Source: Kiloniella laminariae DSM 19542
GTDB taxonomy: Bacteria; Pseudomonadota; Alphaproteobacteria; Kiloniellales; Kiloniellaceae
Length of the DNA: 64,000 bases
Assembly (NCBI RefSeq): GCF_000374005.1
Contig: NZ_KB893157.1
Location: forward strand, 251,950 to 315,949
Reading direction: 5' to 3'
This document shows, piece after piece, positions 1-8,215 of this stretch (its first letter is position 1; the number at the start of each line of letters is the position of its first letter). The position numbers were made by a program, and so were the translations under genes. The notes beneath the pieces are model-generated. The model saw nothing but the letters and a program-made list of their open reading frames with translations, had not been told where the DNA came from and did not search any database.

Positions 1-1136
1 GGGTGCCACTTGCGCCGCCATTCTTCGCCCATGGTTGGGTTCTGGGTACAGCGGATCGGAACACAGAGATTATCGCCGGTCACACAGATGTTGCAGCCGA
101 TACATTCGCGGATTTCATCAACACGGCCCTCGGCGATCTTGTTGGGCAGGAAGGGATCGGCAATGGAGGGCCGGGCGGCACCGATCAGATCGAGAACACC
201 TCGTTTGATTTGGGAAACCATTGCATCGGGCGAGGTAAAGCGCCCGACACCGACCACGGGTTTACTGGTCAGGGACTTCACAAAAGCCGTATATTTTTCC
301 TGATAGCCTTCGATGGGTTCAAAACGCGCAGTCGAGGAATCGTTGGTCCAGCCGCTGATGTTGACATCCCAGAGGTCGGGGTGCTCTGCCAGCATACCTA
401 CAACGTCCCTTGCTTCACCTTCTGAAGTCATACCATCTTTGCCCAGCAATTCATCCACAGCAAAGCGGAAGGCGATGGCGCAACGATCACCTACGGCTTC
501 TTTTGTTTCTTCAAGAATCTCCCGTGTCAGACGAACCCGGTTTTCCAGAGATCCGCCATAGGTATCACTGCGCTGATTGTATCGGGGCAACATGAAGTGC
601 ATCAGCGTGGTCATACAGTGCCCGGCATAGACGTAGACGATGTCGTAACCAGCTTCGCGGGCATTAAGGGCAGCCTGACGGTACCATTTGCGCAGATTCT
701 TGATGTCGGTTAGATCCATGGCCCGGGCGTGCACAGGATCATAGGCACTTACCGGCATGGCCGAGGGAGCCATCGGCGGAAGGCGAGATGTGCGGTTGGG
801 TGCGTGAAAGCCATTGTGAACAAGCTCAACCCCGGCAAGGGAGCCGTGCTGGTGTACAGCTTCGGTCATAAGGCGATGGGCAGGGATATCGCGTTGATCC
901 CACAGGCGGCCTTCAATATAGGGAGAAATTTCCGATGAGGGATGAATTTCTACTTCTTCGGTACAGACAGCACCCCACCCGCCTTCCGCTTTCATGCCGC
1001 GCATGGCGGCGAGGCTCTTGGGGCGGGCGTAGCCCAGGCCATTGCAGTGCGGCACCTGATAGAAGCGATTTTTTATAGTAACAGGGCCGATTTGCAGCGG
1101 TTCAAAAAGAATATCGTATCTGGGATCGCGGGGCAT
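1..1136 (-). CDS. Trimethylamine/dimethylamine-dehydrogenase-like FMN / 4Fe-4S enzyme (3' part outside window)
   Basis: About 378 N-terminal residues lie here; the C-terminal dinucleotide-binding part runs off the left edge. Family enzymes oxidatively demethylate or deaminate small amines in the cytoplasm and pass electrons to an ETF. The N-terminus reads MPRDPRYDILFEPLQIGP and continues NRFYQVPHC, which carries the cysteine (residue 31, Cys30 of TMADH) that binds FMN covalently. YNQRSDTYGGSLENR marks the old-yellow-enzyme barrel, and CIGCNICVTGDNLCVPIRC is the 4Fe-4S ligand loop. By eye the substrate bowl differs from TMADH: Tyr60 is Glu here and Trp355 is Asp, while the WD pair at 264 is kept, so the substrate is uncertain (dimethylamine, histamine or another amine). 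The start ATG at 1136 follows a purine-rich AAGAAAG. Confidence 0.88.
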   Translation of the reverse strand, partial: MPRDPRYDILFEPLQIGPVTIKNRFYQVPHCNGLGYARPKSLAAMRGMKAEGGWGAVCTEEVEIHPSSEISPYIEGRLWDQRDIPAHRLMTEAVHQHGSLAGVELVHNGFHAPNRTSRLPPMAPSAMPVSAYDPVHARAMDLTDIKNLRKWYRQAALNAREAGYDIVYVYAGHCMTTLMHFMLPRYNQRSDTYGGSLENRVRLTREILEETKEAVGDRCAIAFRFAVDELLGKDGMTSEGEARDVVGMLAEHPDLWDVNISGWTNDSSTARFEPIEGYQEKYTAFVKSLTSKPVVGVGRFTSPDAMVSQIKRGVLDLIGAARPSIADPFLPNKIAEGRVDEIRECIGCNICVTGDNLCVPIRCTQNPTMGEEWRRKWH

Positions 1137-1348
1137 TTTGTACTTTCTTAAGTCTCAGGCTGACAGTTCGTTCCCGGGTTTTTTTACGGATTTCCTGGGA
1201 ATTTTTATGAATGATGTCAGATCCTGACCCGGGCAACCAACCAGAATTTCTTATCAGCCTTTTGTTGTGCTTATGGCATCGTGTAAAAAATATCACTTGG
1301 GATAAGGGCGCTGGAAAAAAGCTGAAGATATCGAGGAATATTTAGATT

Positions 1349-1382
1349 ACGTCATAAAAAATTCACACATAATCTTTATATT
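1349..1382 (+). promoter_or_regulatory. Possible PhoB-type promoter of gapdh-arsJ
   Basis: Two direct half-sites, CGTCATA (1350-1356) and ATTCACA (1361-1367), lie 11 bp apart with an AAAA spacer. They resemble the Pho box CTGTCAT-AAAA-CTGTCAY, with 6/7 and 5/7 matches. A TATATT -10 element (1377-1382) sits 10 bp downstream, the position expected when PhoB replaces the -35 contact. Arsenate enters cells through phosphate transporters, so phosphate control would make sense. Read by eye; not scored against a matrix. Confidence 0.42.
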
Positions 1383-1428
1383 TCCGGAATTATGGAATTA
1401 TAAGCAAGGCATTTAGGAGATGAAGCCA

Positions 1429-2439
1429 GTGACTCTACGTGTTGGTATTAACGGCTTTGGCCGGATGGGGCGTTTGGTGTTCAGGGCAGGTTGGGACGTC
1501 CCGGGAATTGATTTCGTTCATGTGAACGAGATCCAGGGCGGGGTTGACTGCGCAGCACATCTGCTGGAATTCGATACTGTCCATGGTCGGTGGCATAACG
1601 AAGTGATTGCTTCTGAGGGAGGCATAACGGTCGGAGAACAGAAAATCTCTTTTTCTGAAGAGAAGGACCCGGTGAAGGTTGACTGGAAAGCCCGGGGTGT
1701 GGATGTGGTTCTCGAGTGTTCGGGCAAGTTCAAGACACAAGAGGTTTTGGCTCCTCTTCTTGAAGCTGGCGTGAAGAAGATCGTGGTCGCGGCGCCGGTG
1801 AAATCGGAAGGGGTGCTGAATCTTGTTTATGGTGTGAACCACGAACTCTACAAACCAGATCAGCACCACATTATTACCGCGGCCTCCTGCACAACCAACT
1901 GTCTGGCCCCGGTGGTCAAGGTAATTCATGAAGCGATTGGTATCGAACGGGGATCAATCACCACGATCCACGACGTGACCAATACCCAGGTCATGGTCGA
2001 TTCTCCGCACAAGGATCTGCGGCGTGCCCGTTCGGCCCTGAACTCTTTGATCCCGACGACCACGGGGTCGGCAACGGCGATTACGATGATCTATCCAGAG
2101 CTGAAGGGAAAATTTAACGGTCATGCGGTTCGCGTTCCGTTGCTCAATGCATCGCTGACCGACTGTGTATTTGAACTTGCGCGTTCGACGACTGCTGAAG
2201 AAGTCAATCAGCTGTTCAAAACAGCGGCAAGTGGCTCCTTGAAAGGGGTGCTCGGTTTCGAGGAACGACCGCTGGTCTCGGCAGATTTTGTCAATGATCC
2301 CCGCTCTTCGATCATCGATGGTCCCAGTACCATGGTGGTCGATGGACAGCATCTCAAAGTTTATGCCTGGTATGATAATGAGTGGGGCTATGTGAACCGG
2401 ATGGTCGATCTGCTTCGCCTGATCGGGCAGGATCTCTAA
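1429..2439 (+). CDS. gapdh: Glyceraldehyde-3-phosphate dehydrogenase, arsenate-resistance type
   Basis: This is a full-length GAPDH of about 336 residues. It has the NAD-binding [11 protein letters not shown] motif at the N-terminus, the catalytic cysteine in [11 protein letters not shown] (about residue 154) and the C-terminal [12 protein letters not shown]. The stop codon abuts the ATG of arsJ, so the two are translationally coupled. In this pairing GAPDH uses arsenate in place of phosphate, giving 1-arseno-3-phosphoglycerate for ArsJ to expel. An ATG at 1420 is in frame but directly touches the AGGAG sequence; GTG at 1429 has normal spacing and gives the usual family start ([11 protein letters not shown]), so it is preferred. 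A housekeeping glycolytic role is less likely given the neighbour. Confidence 0.9.
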   Translation: MTLRVGINGFGRMGRLVFRAGWDVPGIDFVHVNEIQGGVDCAAHLLEFDTVHGRWHNEVIASEGGITVGEQKISFSEEKDPVKVDWKARGVDVVLECSGKFKTQEVLAPLLEAGVKKIVVAAPVKSEGVLNLVYGVNHELYKPDQHHIITAASCTTNCLAPVVKVIHEAIGIERGSITTIHDVTNTQVMVDSPHKDLRRARSALNSLIPTTTGSATAITMIYPELKGKFNGHAVRVPLLNASLTDCVFELARSTTAEEVNQLFKTAASGSLKGVLGFEERPLVSADFVNDPRSSIIDGPSTMVVDGQHLKVYAWYDNEWGYVNRMVDLLRLIGQDL

Positions 2440-3669
2440 ATGGCTGATCTGCGGGGTTATGCGGTTGTAACGGCTGCCTACTGGGGCTTTACCCTGACCG
2501 ACGGGGCTTTGCGCATGCTGGTCCTGCTGCACTTTCATCAGCTCGGGTTTTCGCCTCTGGATCTGGCCAGCCTGTTTCTGCTGTATGAGGCCATGGGGAT
2601 TGTCACCAACCTTGCCGGGGGCTGGATCGCAGCACGCTTTGGCCTGCGGCTGACCTTGCTGGTGGGGCTGGCAATACAAGTTTTTGCCCTGCTGCTGCTT
2701 TCCGCACTGGATACAACCTGGTCCATCGGTTTTTCGGTTTTTTATGTCATGGTGGCACAGGCTCTGTCTGGCGTTGCCAAGGACTTGACCAAGATGAGTT
2801 CAAAATCTGCTGTCAAACTGGTGGTAAAAGAAGACAGTGGAGAAGCATCGAATAACAGGCCAGGTCTGCTCTTTCGTTGGGTTGCCTTGTTAACCGGATC
2901 CAAGAATGCCTTAAAGGGGCTGGGTTTCCTGCTTGGAGGACTGTTGCTGGAAGGACTGGGCTTCCAGCTTTCGCTCTGGGTGATGGCCTTTGGTCTGGCG
3001 CTGGTTTTGCTCGGGAGTTTTCTCCTGGCCGAACGCGCGTTGGGGCGGGTGAAAAGCCCAGTCGGGACTCGGGAGCTTTTCTCAAAAACCAGGCAGATCA
3101 ATCTATTGTCTTTCTCCAGAGTTTTCCTCTTTGCAGCCAGAGATGTCTGGTTCGTGGTCGCTCTTCCGGTTTTTCTCTATTCATCTCTGGGGTGGAGTTT
3201 TGAAGAAGTAGGGGCCTTTATGGCTGTCTGGGTTATTGGCTATGGTCTGGTTCAGGCTGTGGTGCCGAAATTTACCCGCGGGGTTGTGACGCCACAGCAA
3301 GGAGTTAAGGCAGCAGAATTTTGGGGAGGAATACTGATGGTTGTTCCCCTGTGCATTGCAGGTGGAATCTGGATGGATACAGCAGCCGGACCCTATATTC
3401 TGATCATCGGATTACTGGTTTTCGGTTTTGTCTTTGCCGTGAATTCCTCCTTACATTCCTATCTTATTGTCGGTTTTTCGGATGCGGACAAGGTGGCGCT
3501 GAATGTCGGGTTCTACTATATGGCCAATGCGGTCGGACGGCTGGGGGGAACTCTTTTGTCTGGTATTGTCTTTCAGTTCGCCGGACTGACGGCCTGCCTT
3601 GTTGTTTCAGCGGCTATGATTCTGATTGCTACTTTCCCGCTGTTACTTCTCTCACGGCAGAGAGAATAA
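2440..3669 (+). CDS. arsJ: Organoarsenical efflux MFS transporter ArsJ
   Basis: A 409-residue major-facilitator protein with about 11-12 hydrophobic segments. The N-terminus (GYAVVTAAYWGFTLTDGALR) and the loop containing VAKDLTKMSSKSAVK are typical of ArsJ. ArsJ exports 1-arseno-3-phosphoglycerate across the inner membrane; the product then breaks down to arsenate outside, giving arsenate resistance without reduction. The start codon follows the gapdh stop with no gap, which is the standard GAPDH-ArsJ operon order. No arsR or arsB lies nearby; an ArsC/YfgD-type protein is encoded about 48 kb away at 52.0-52.4 kb. Confidence 0.9.
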   Translation: MADLRGYAVVTAAYWGFTLTDGALRMLVLLHFHQLGFSPLDLASLFLLYEAMGIVTNLAGGWIAARFGLRLTLLVGLAIQVFALLLLSALDTTWSIGFSVFYVMVAQALSGVAKDLTKMSSKSAVKLVVKEDSGEASNNRPGLLFRWVALLTGSKNALKGLGFLLGGLLLEGLGFQLSLWVMAFGLALVLLGSFLLAERALGRVKSPVGTRELFSKTRQINLLSFSRVFLFAARDVWFVVALPVFLYSSLGWSFEEVGAFMAVWVIGYGLVQAVVPKFTRGVVTPQQGVKAAEFWGGILMVVPLCIAGGIWMDTAAGPYILIIGLLVFGFVFAVNSSLHSYLIVGFSDADKVALNVGFYYMANAVGRLGGTLLSGIVFQFAGLTACLVVSAAMILIATFPLLLLSRQRE

Positions 3670-3702
3670 TTTTTCCCGGGCGTGCAGGAGATATTGCGTC
3701 TT

Positions 3703-4899
3703 ATGCGTGAAGAGCTAAAGTGGATTAAAACATCCATGGGGGCTGACATGACTGATCCACGCAAAAACTCAAGCGCAGCAGGAGAACAGGACACACCAAA
3801 GACAAAAGGGATGAACCGGCGGGAGTTGCTGGGGGCCTTTGCAGTTGGTGGGGCTGCCAGTCTTGCGGCCCCTGCTGTTGTGCGAGCGGATGAAAAAATC
3901 GTCTGGAAAATGGCCATGAGCTGGCCGCGTAATGTGCCTGGCGTCGGAGTGAATGCGCAGCGACTGGCCGAGATGATTACAGCAATGTCCGGAGGACGTC
4001 TGACGATTGAACTCTTCGCCGCCGGGGAGCTGGTGCCGCCCTTTGAAGTCTTTGATGCGGTTTCGAACAATGTTGCCCAGATGGGGCATGCGACGCCCTA
4101 TTACTGGCAGGGCAAGGATCAGGCTTTTCACTTTTTTACCGGTGTTCCTTTCGGGCTGACAGCTGCAGAACATAGTGGATGGCTCTACTTTGGCGGTGGT
4201 CAGGAGCTCTGGCAACGGGCTTATGAGCCCTTTGGTGTGCTTCCATTCTATGCGGGGTCCTCGGGACCGCAGGCTGGCGGCTGGTTCCGCAAGGAAATCA
4301 ACAGTCTTGCTGACCTGCAGGGGATCAAGATGCGCATTGCCGGACTGGGTGGCGAGGCCATGCGCAGGGTTGGTGTGAATGTGGTGCTGTTGCCACCGGG
4401 CGAGATCTTTCCGGCGATGCAGGCTGGAACGGTGGATGCTGCGGAGTGGGTTGGCCCCTGGAATGACCTGGCTTTTGGTCTCTACAAGGTTGCCAAATAT
4501 TATTACATGCCTGCTTTCCACGAGATTGGTCCGGCGCTGGAGGCTATTGTCAACAAAGAGGCCTATGCGGCCTTGCCGGAGGATTTACAGGAGCTGGTGA
4601 AACGGGCCGTGATGGCTTCAGCGACGGAGAGTTACGCAGATTTCACCTATGGAAATGTGAAGTCCTTTGCCCCGCTTTTGGAGAAAGAAGGGGTTGAACT
4701 CCGGACCTTCCCCGATGAGGTGATGCGCGAGCTTTACAAGGCTTCTGAAGATACCTTACTTGAGATCAGTCAGGGCAGTTCGCTGGCCGGAGAGATTTAT
4801 CAGAGCTTTATGTCTTATCGCAAGGAAGCTGACAGTTACGCGCGTGAGGCTGATCTTGCAGCGTTGAAAATGCGGGCAATGGTCATGGGGGAGGTATAG
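3703..4899 (+). CDS. TRAP transporter solute-binding protein (DctP family, Tat signal)
   Basis: Periplasmic solute receptor of about 380-400 residues. A twin-arginine signal (MNRRELLGAFAVGGAASLAA, cleaved near VVRA) implies export in folded form. The mature protein starts IVWKMAMSWPRNVPGVG and contains GIKMRIAGLGGEAMRRVG and GTVDAAEWVGPWND, typical of the TakP/lactate branch that binds 2-oxoacids or monocarboxylates. Several in-frame starts exist: GTG 3682, ATG 3703, ATG 3736 and ATG 3748 (preceded by GGGGG). All leave an unusually long hydrophilic stretch before the Tat motif. The DctQ and DctM membrane subunits are not in the window, so this receptor is an orphan or works with a distant permease. 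Confidence 0.85.
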   Translation: MREELKWIKTSMGADMTDPRKNSSAAGEQDTPKTKGMNRRELLGAFAVGGAASLAAPAVVRADEKIVWKMAMSWPRNVPGVGVNAQRLAEMITAMSGGRLTIELFAAGELVPPFEVFDAVSNNVAQMGHATPYYWQGKDQAFHFFTGVPFGLTAAEHSGWLYFGGGQELWQRAYEPFGVLPFYAGSSGPQAGGWFRKEINSLADLQGIKMRIAGLGGEAMRRVGVNVVLLPPGEIFPAMQAGTVDAAEWVGPWNDLAFGLYKVAKYYYMPAFHEIGPALEAIVNKEAYAALPEDLQELVKRAVMASATESYADFTYGNVKSFAPLLEKEGVELRTFPDEVMRELYKASEDTLLEISQGSSLAGEIYQSFMSYRKEADSYAREADLAALKMRAMVMGEV

Positions 4900-4936
4900 T
4901 CGCTCCGATTATATTATAGAGCCGGGATTGAATTAT

Positions 4937-4961
4937 TATAATGTTATACTATAACTATTGA
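4937..4961 (+). promoter_or_regulatory. Zur box overlapping a TATAAT -10 element
   Basis: The 13-bp perfect palindrome GTTATA-C-TATAAC (4943-4955) sits inside ATGTTATACTATAACTATT, which closely matches the proteobacterial Zur consensus (ATGTTATANTATAACATT). TATAAT at 4937-4942 abuts it, so zinc-bound Zur would block polymerase directly. The first gene downstream encodes a ZevA-like zinc protein. Confidence 0.72.
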
Positions 4962-5078
4962 TCCTGGCGCTCGACTTTTCCGATCGGGCGATTATGACGA
5001 GGCATGTTCCGTTGTTCTGGTAACCGTCTTGTCTTTTTATGTGAGTTGCTCGCTGTGGTTCTGTTTTCTCTTTTTCAT

Positions 5079-5735
5079 ATGAAGGCCTGTTTCAGAGGGG
5101 TCCTTCTGGGACTGGCTGTTGTGATTCTTTGCGGTACGACAGCCCAGGCTCATCCGCATGTCTGGGTCGATGCGGCTGTGATTGTTCACCTGAATGATGA
5201 TGGTCGAATTGTTGCGCTTGAGCCCGTCTGGATATTTGATGATCTTTATACCGAAACGCTATTGCAGGATCTGGATCAGGATCTCAGCGGGCAGGTGGAA
5301 AAGGCCGAACTGAACAACTTTGCCGGGGATGCCGTACGCAATCTTCATGAATGGGACTATTTTCTCTCTGCGCGGAAAGCCGGGGCTGAAAAACTTGTTT
5401 TCACAAAAGAAGTCACCGCGGATGGGGATCTGTTGAATAACCGTCTGGTGCTGCGCTTCAAGCTGACTCTGGATCAACCGATTGTGCTTTCTCAGGCCAT
5501 AGAGCTGAAGATGTACGATCCTTCCTATTTTATCTCGATTGAGTTGGTACCGGAAAATACGGTGAGTTTTGTTGCCGGAGAGGCAAAAGGCTGCGGGTAC
5601 AAAACTATAGAACCTGATGATGCTGTCGGTACTGAGCAACCCCTTTCAGATCTCTTTTTCAGTGATGAAGAAGTTGCAGCCAACCCGGAGCTGGGATCTA
5701 TTTTTGCTGCGACTCTCCGGGTGACTTGCTCATGA
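5079..5735 (+). CDS. zevA: DUF1007 periplasmic protein, ZevA-like
   Basis: Secreted protein of about 218 residues. The signal peptide MKACFRGVLLGLAVVILCG ends at AQA and the mature chain begins HPHVWVDA, a potential metal-binding start typical of DUF1007. An EF-hand-like loop (DQDLSGQVEKAE) follows about 50 residues in. In Haemophilus the DUF1007/NicO pair ZevAB supports zinc acquisition, and the Zur box upstream fits that role here. The gene overlaps zevB by ATGA. An upstream in-frame ATG (5004) would add a second hydrophobic stretch; ATG 5079 gives a clean signal peptide, although neither start has a good Shine-Dalgarno sequence. Nickel or cobalt supply for B12 is an alternative role. Confidence 0.8.
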   Translation: MKACFRGVLLGLAVVILCGTTAQAHPHVWVDAAVIVHLNDDGRIVALEPVWIFDDLYTETLLQDLDQDLSGQVEKAELNNFAGDAVRNLHEWDYFLSARKAGAEKLVFTKEVTADGDLLNNRLVLRFKLTLDQPIVLSQAIELKMYDPSYFISIELVPENTVSFVAGEAKGCGYKTIEPDDAVGTEQPLSDLFFSDEEVAANPELGSIFAATLRVTCS

Positions 5736-6805
5736 CCAAGGTTTCATTCAGTCGGGGCGGGGCAAGGTTATTACTTCTTGTCGTTCTGTTGGTCGGGCTG
5801 GGTCTTCTGGTGGATGCCTTGTTTGATGTTGTCGGGCTCTTTCCTTCTGCAGAGGCAGGTATCTGGAGCAGCTTTCTTGAAATCTTACGCAATCAGCAAC
5901 GTGCCTTTTCCTCTCTTTTAGGTGACGGAGTCCGGGCCCTGGGGGATGGTCTCGGATTTGACTCCCTGGTCTATCTTGTCTGGATCTGTTTTCTCTATGG
6001 TGTTTTCCACGCTCTGGGGCCCGGGCATGGCAAGGCAGTGATCGCTACCTATACCCTGAGCACGGATACAAAAATAAGGTCTGTGGTCGGGCTGTCCATG
6101 GCTGCATCATTTATGCAGGGGCTGACAGCGATTGTGATCGTCGGGGTCTGTTATCTGCTGATTGAAAGTGGCGTACGTGGCGCTTCCTTAGCTGTCGAAT
6201 CAGTGATGGAACCTCTCAGCTATGGTGCTGTCGTGGTGGTTGGGGGTGTCTTGCTGTGGCGCGGGCTGCGTCTTCGGGCATCACAATGCTGCGATCATGA
6301 TCATGGTGGCCAACAGAACCATGTATCTATTGCTCCAGATCAGAATTCAAAAAGTACCTGTGGACATTCCCATGATGCCCATCCTCACAAATCAACCATG
6401 CCAGAGAATACAGAACAGCATAGCTGCTGTACCCCTCCTATGCCACAGCGCCGCTTCGCCGGATTAAAGCAGTACCGGGATATTTTTGCGATTGTTCTGG
6501 CGATCGGTATTCGCCCCTGTACCGGGGCGCTGCTGGTTTTGATTCTGGCTTTTGTGCTTGGGCACTGGGCAGGGGGACTGGCAGCTGTTTTGGCGATGTC
6601 TCTCGGGACAGGGATTACGGTGTCCTTGCTGGCACTGGCTGCCAAGGGGATCCGCTTTCCGCTGCTTAAAATTCTGGATGAACTGGGTGTGCAAACCGCA
6701 GTTGTCGGGCGGGTGGTCTCCATCGGAGGAGGCTTGTTGATTATCTTTATTGGCGGGACACTGCTGCTTGAGGTTCTTATGACCCCGGATCATCCCTTTA
6801 TGTGA
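5732..6805 (+). CDS. zevB: NicO-family metal transporter, ZevB-like
   Basis: Integral membrane protein of about 357 residues with roughly six helices. The conserved metal motif HALGPGHGK lies at residues 93-101. A cytosolic or periplasmic loop rich in His and Cys (about 187-232, including CCDHDHGGQ and HSHDAHPH) probably buffers metal, and IRPCTGALLVLILA marks the second half of the fold. The start overlaps the zevA stop (ATGA), so both come from one message. NicO proteins are often annotated as nickel/cobalt exporters; pairing with ZevA and the Zur box argue for zinc uptake instead. Confidence 0.85.
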   Translation: MTKVSFSRGGARLLLLVVLLVGLGLLVDALFDVVGLFPSAEAGIWSSFLEILRNQQRAFSSLLGDGVRALGDGLGFDSLVYLVWICFLYGVFHALGPGHGKAVIATYTLSTDTKIRSVVGLSMAASFMQGLTAIVIVGVCYLLIESGVRGASLAVESVMEPLSYGAVVVVGGVLLWRGLRLRASQCCDHDHGGQQNHVSIAPDQNSKSTCGHSHDAHPHKSTMPENTEQHSCCTPPMPQRRFAGLKQYRDIFAIVLAIGIRPCTGALLVLILAFVLGHWAGGLAAVLAMSLGTGITVSLLALAAKGIRFPLLKILDELGVQTAVVGRVVSIGGGLLIIFIGGTLLLEVLMTPDHPFM

Positions 6806-6902
6806 GGCAGACAGGGGCTTTATAATAGAGGTCTTATGATTGTGGTGTTTGGTTCCGCGCGCGCTTTCCTGTAGGCTGTTAAAAACAGCGCGAAGGTCCT
6901 TG

Positions 6903-7223
6903 ATGTCAGACCTGTTCAAACAATCCCTTACAATCGCGGCCCTAATGGGGCTTGTTGTCTTGGTTTACCTTGGATTTTTGGTGATAACTGGTCAATTTAA
7001 CCAGGTTTTACTTAAGCATGAAAAATTCTGGGGTGGGGTCTGTCGTGATGAAAAACAGGGGCCTCCGGCCGTGCTGGCTGTCGTTGCCGGTGTTTTGCTT
7101 CTCACTGGTTTAGTACGCGAAAATCCCTGGTTGCTGGGGAGTGGTTTTGCCACAGTCGTCTGGTGTTATGTCAAGCACAGGCAATCTCTGGTCGAAGACC
7201 CTTTTGACCAGAATGAACCCTAA
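6903..7223 (+). CDS. Small two-helix membrane protein, unknown
   Basis: A 106-residue protein I do not recognise. One hydrophobic helix lies near the start (LTIAALMGLVVLVYLGFLVI) and a second near residues 55-75 (AVLAVVAGVLLLTGLV), followed by a short third hydrophobic stretch and a polar acidic tail (EDPFDQNEP). The ATG at 6903 is preceded by GAAGG with 6-nt spacing, which favours it over an in-frame ATG at 6840. It follows zevB by about 100 bp and may or may not share its transcript. Confidence 0.6.
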   Translation: MSDLFKQSLTIAALMGLVVLVYLGFLVITGQFNQVLLKHEKFWGGVCRDEKQGPPAVLAVVAGVLLLTGLVRENPWLLGSGFATVVWCYVKHRQSLVEDPFDQNEP

Positions 7224-7335
7224 CCAGCACAAACCTTAACCAAAATAAATTCTGATCAGGATCAGGCCTCTGTTGCTTATCTTCCTTTGTGACGTAAGCT
7301 GCTGCTTTGGCAAGCAATCCAGATTGGGGGCACTT

Positions 7336-8148
7336 ATGTTTGATGCGATTGAAAAGAATGACCTTGTCTTGCTGGGCGTTCCCCTCGACCACAATGGCTC
7401 CTACATGACCGGACCTGCCCTAGCCCCGCAGCGTATCAGGGAAGCCCTGCATTGCGGCTCGGCCAATATGACCAGTGAAGCCGGGCATGATCTCGGTTCT
7501 GATTCCCGCTTTAAAGATTGTGGCGATTTGCAGTTTTCCAGCAGGGAAACCGCACTGTCAGAAATCTCGGCCCGAGCTGCAGCGATAGTCTCTCTGGGGG
7601 CAAAGCTTCTCAGTCTTGGAGGCGATCACTCCGTATCTGCACCCTTGATTACAGCGCATGCCAAAGCTTATCCGGGGCTTAATATTCTTCATTTTGATGC
7701 CCATTCCGATCTTTATGACGAGTTGGATGGCAATCGGGACAGTCACGCCTGCCCCTTTGCCCGGATTATGGAAACCGGGTTGGTGAAACGGCTGGTTCAG
7801 GTGGGCATCCGGACATTGAATCAGCATCAAAAAGAGCAGGCCGAGCGTTTTGGAGTGGAAATAATCCAGATGAAAGACTGGAATGGTGATCTGAAGCTGG
7901 ATTTTGACGGGCCACTTTATCTTTCGATTGATCTGGATGTTCTCGATCCTGCCTTTGCCCCGGGGGTATCCCACCATGAGCCCGGCGGGATGTCAGTCCG
8001 GGATCTGATCAATAGCCTGCACAAGCTGAATGCAGATCTTGTCGGGGCGGATATTGTCGAACTGAACCCGCATCGGGATCTGGTGGGAATGACCGCGATG
8101 GTCGGGGCCAAGCTGGTGAAGGAAGTTGGTTCCAAGCTCCTGAAATGA
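7336..8148 (+). CDS. Arginase/agmatinase-family ureohydrolase
   Basis: A binuclear-manganese hydrolase of about 270 residues. The ligand motifs occur in order: SLGGDHSVSAPL, ILHFDAHSDLYD and YLSIDLDVLDPAFAPG, with the substrate-side HHEPGGMSVRD. The family cleaves guanidino groups (agmatine, arginine, guanidinobutyrate, formimidoylglutamate); the sequence alone does not say which. It is slightly shorter at the N-terminus than typical agmatinases. The start at ATG 7336 follows a run of G (7325-7329); the upstream in-frame extension to 7273 has no homologous look. A strong terminator lies 20 bp downstream. Confidence 0.85.
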   Translation: MFDAIEKNDLVLLGVPLDHNGSYMTGPALAPQRIREALHCGSANMTSEAGHDLGSDSRFKDCGDLQFSSRETALSEISARAAAIVSLGAKLLSLGGDHSVSAPLITAHAKAYPGLNILHFDAHSDLYDELDGNRDSHACPFARIMETGLVKRLVQVGIRTLNQHQKEQAERFGVEIIQMKDWNGDLKLDFDGPLYLSIDLDVLDPAFAPGVSHHEPGGMSVRDLINSLHKLNADLVGADIVELNPHRDLVGMTAMVGAKLVKEVGSKLLK

Positions 8149-8163
8149 GAAAAACAGCTTGTG

Positions 8164-8198
8164 AAAAAGCCCTGTGCCGAATGACACAGGGCTTTTTT
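8164..8198. terminator. Bidirectional intrinsic terminator
   Basis: Nine-base-pair stem AGCCCTGTG (8168-8176) with CACAGGGCT (8185-8193), an 8-nt loop, TTTTTT on the plus side and TTTTT on the minus side. It ends both the ureohydrolase and the convergent chemoreceptor gene. Confidence 0.9.
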
Positions 8199-8215
8199 GT
8201 TCGTGAGGCAGATAC

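Noticed and set aside
6285-6430. Separate short reading frame over the His/Cys-rich part of zevB
   Set aside because: The His/Cys-rich segment is in frame with the NicO protein and is the expected loop of that family.
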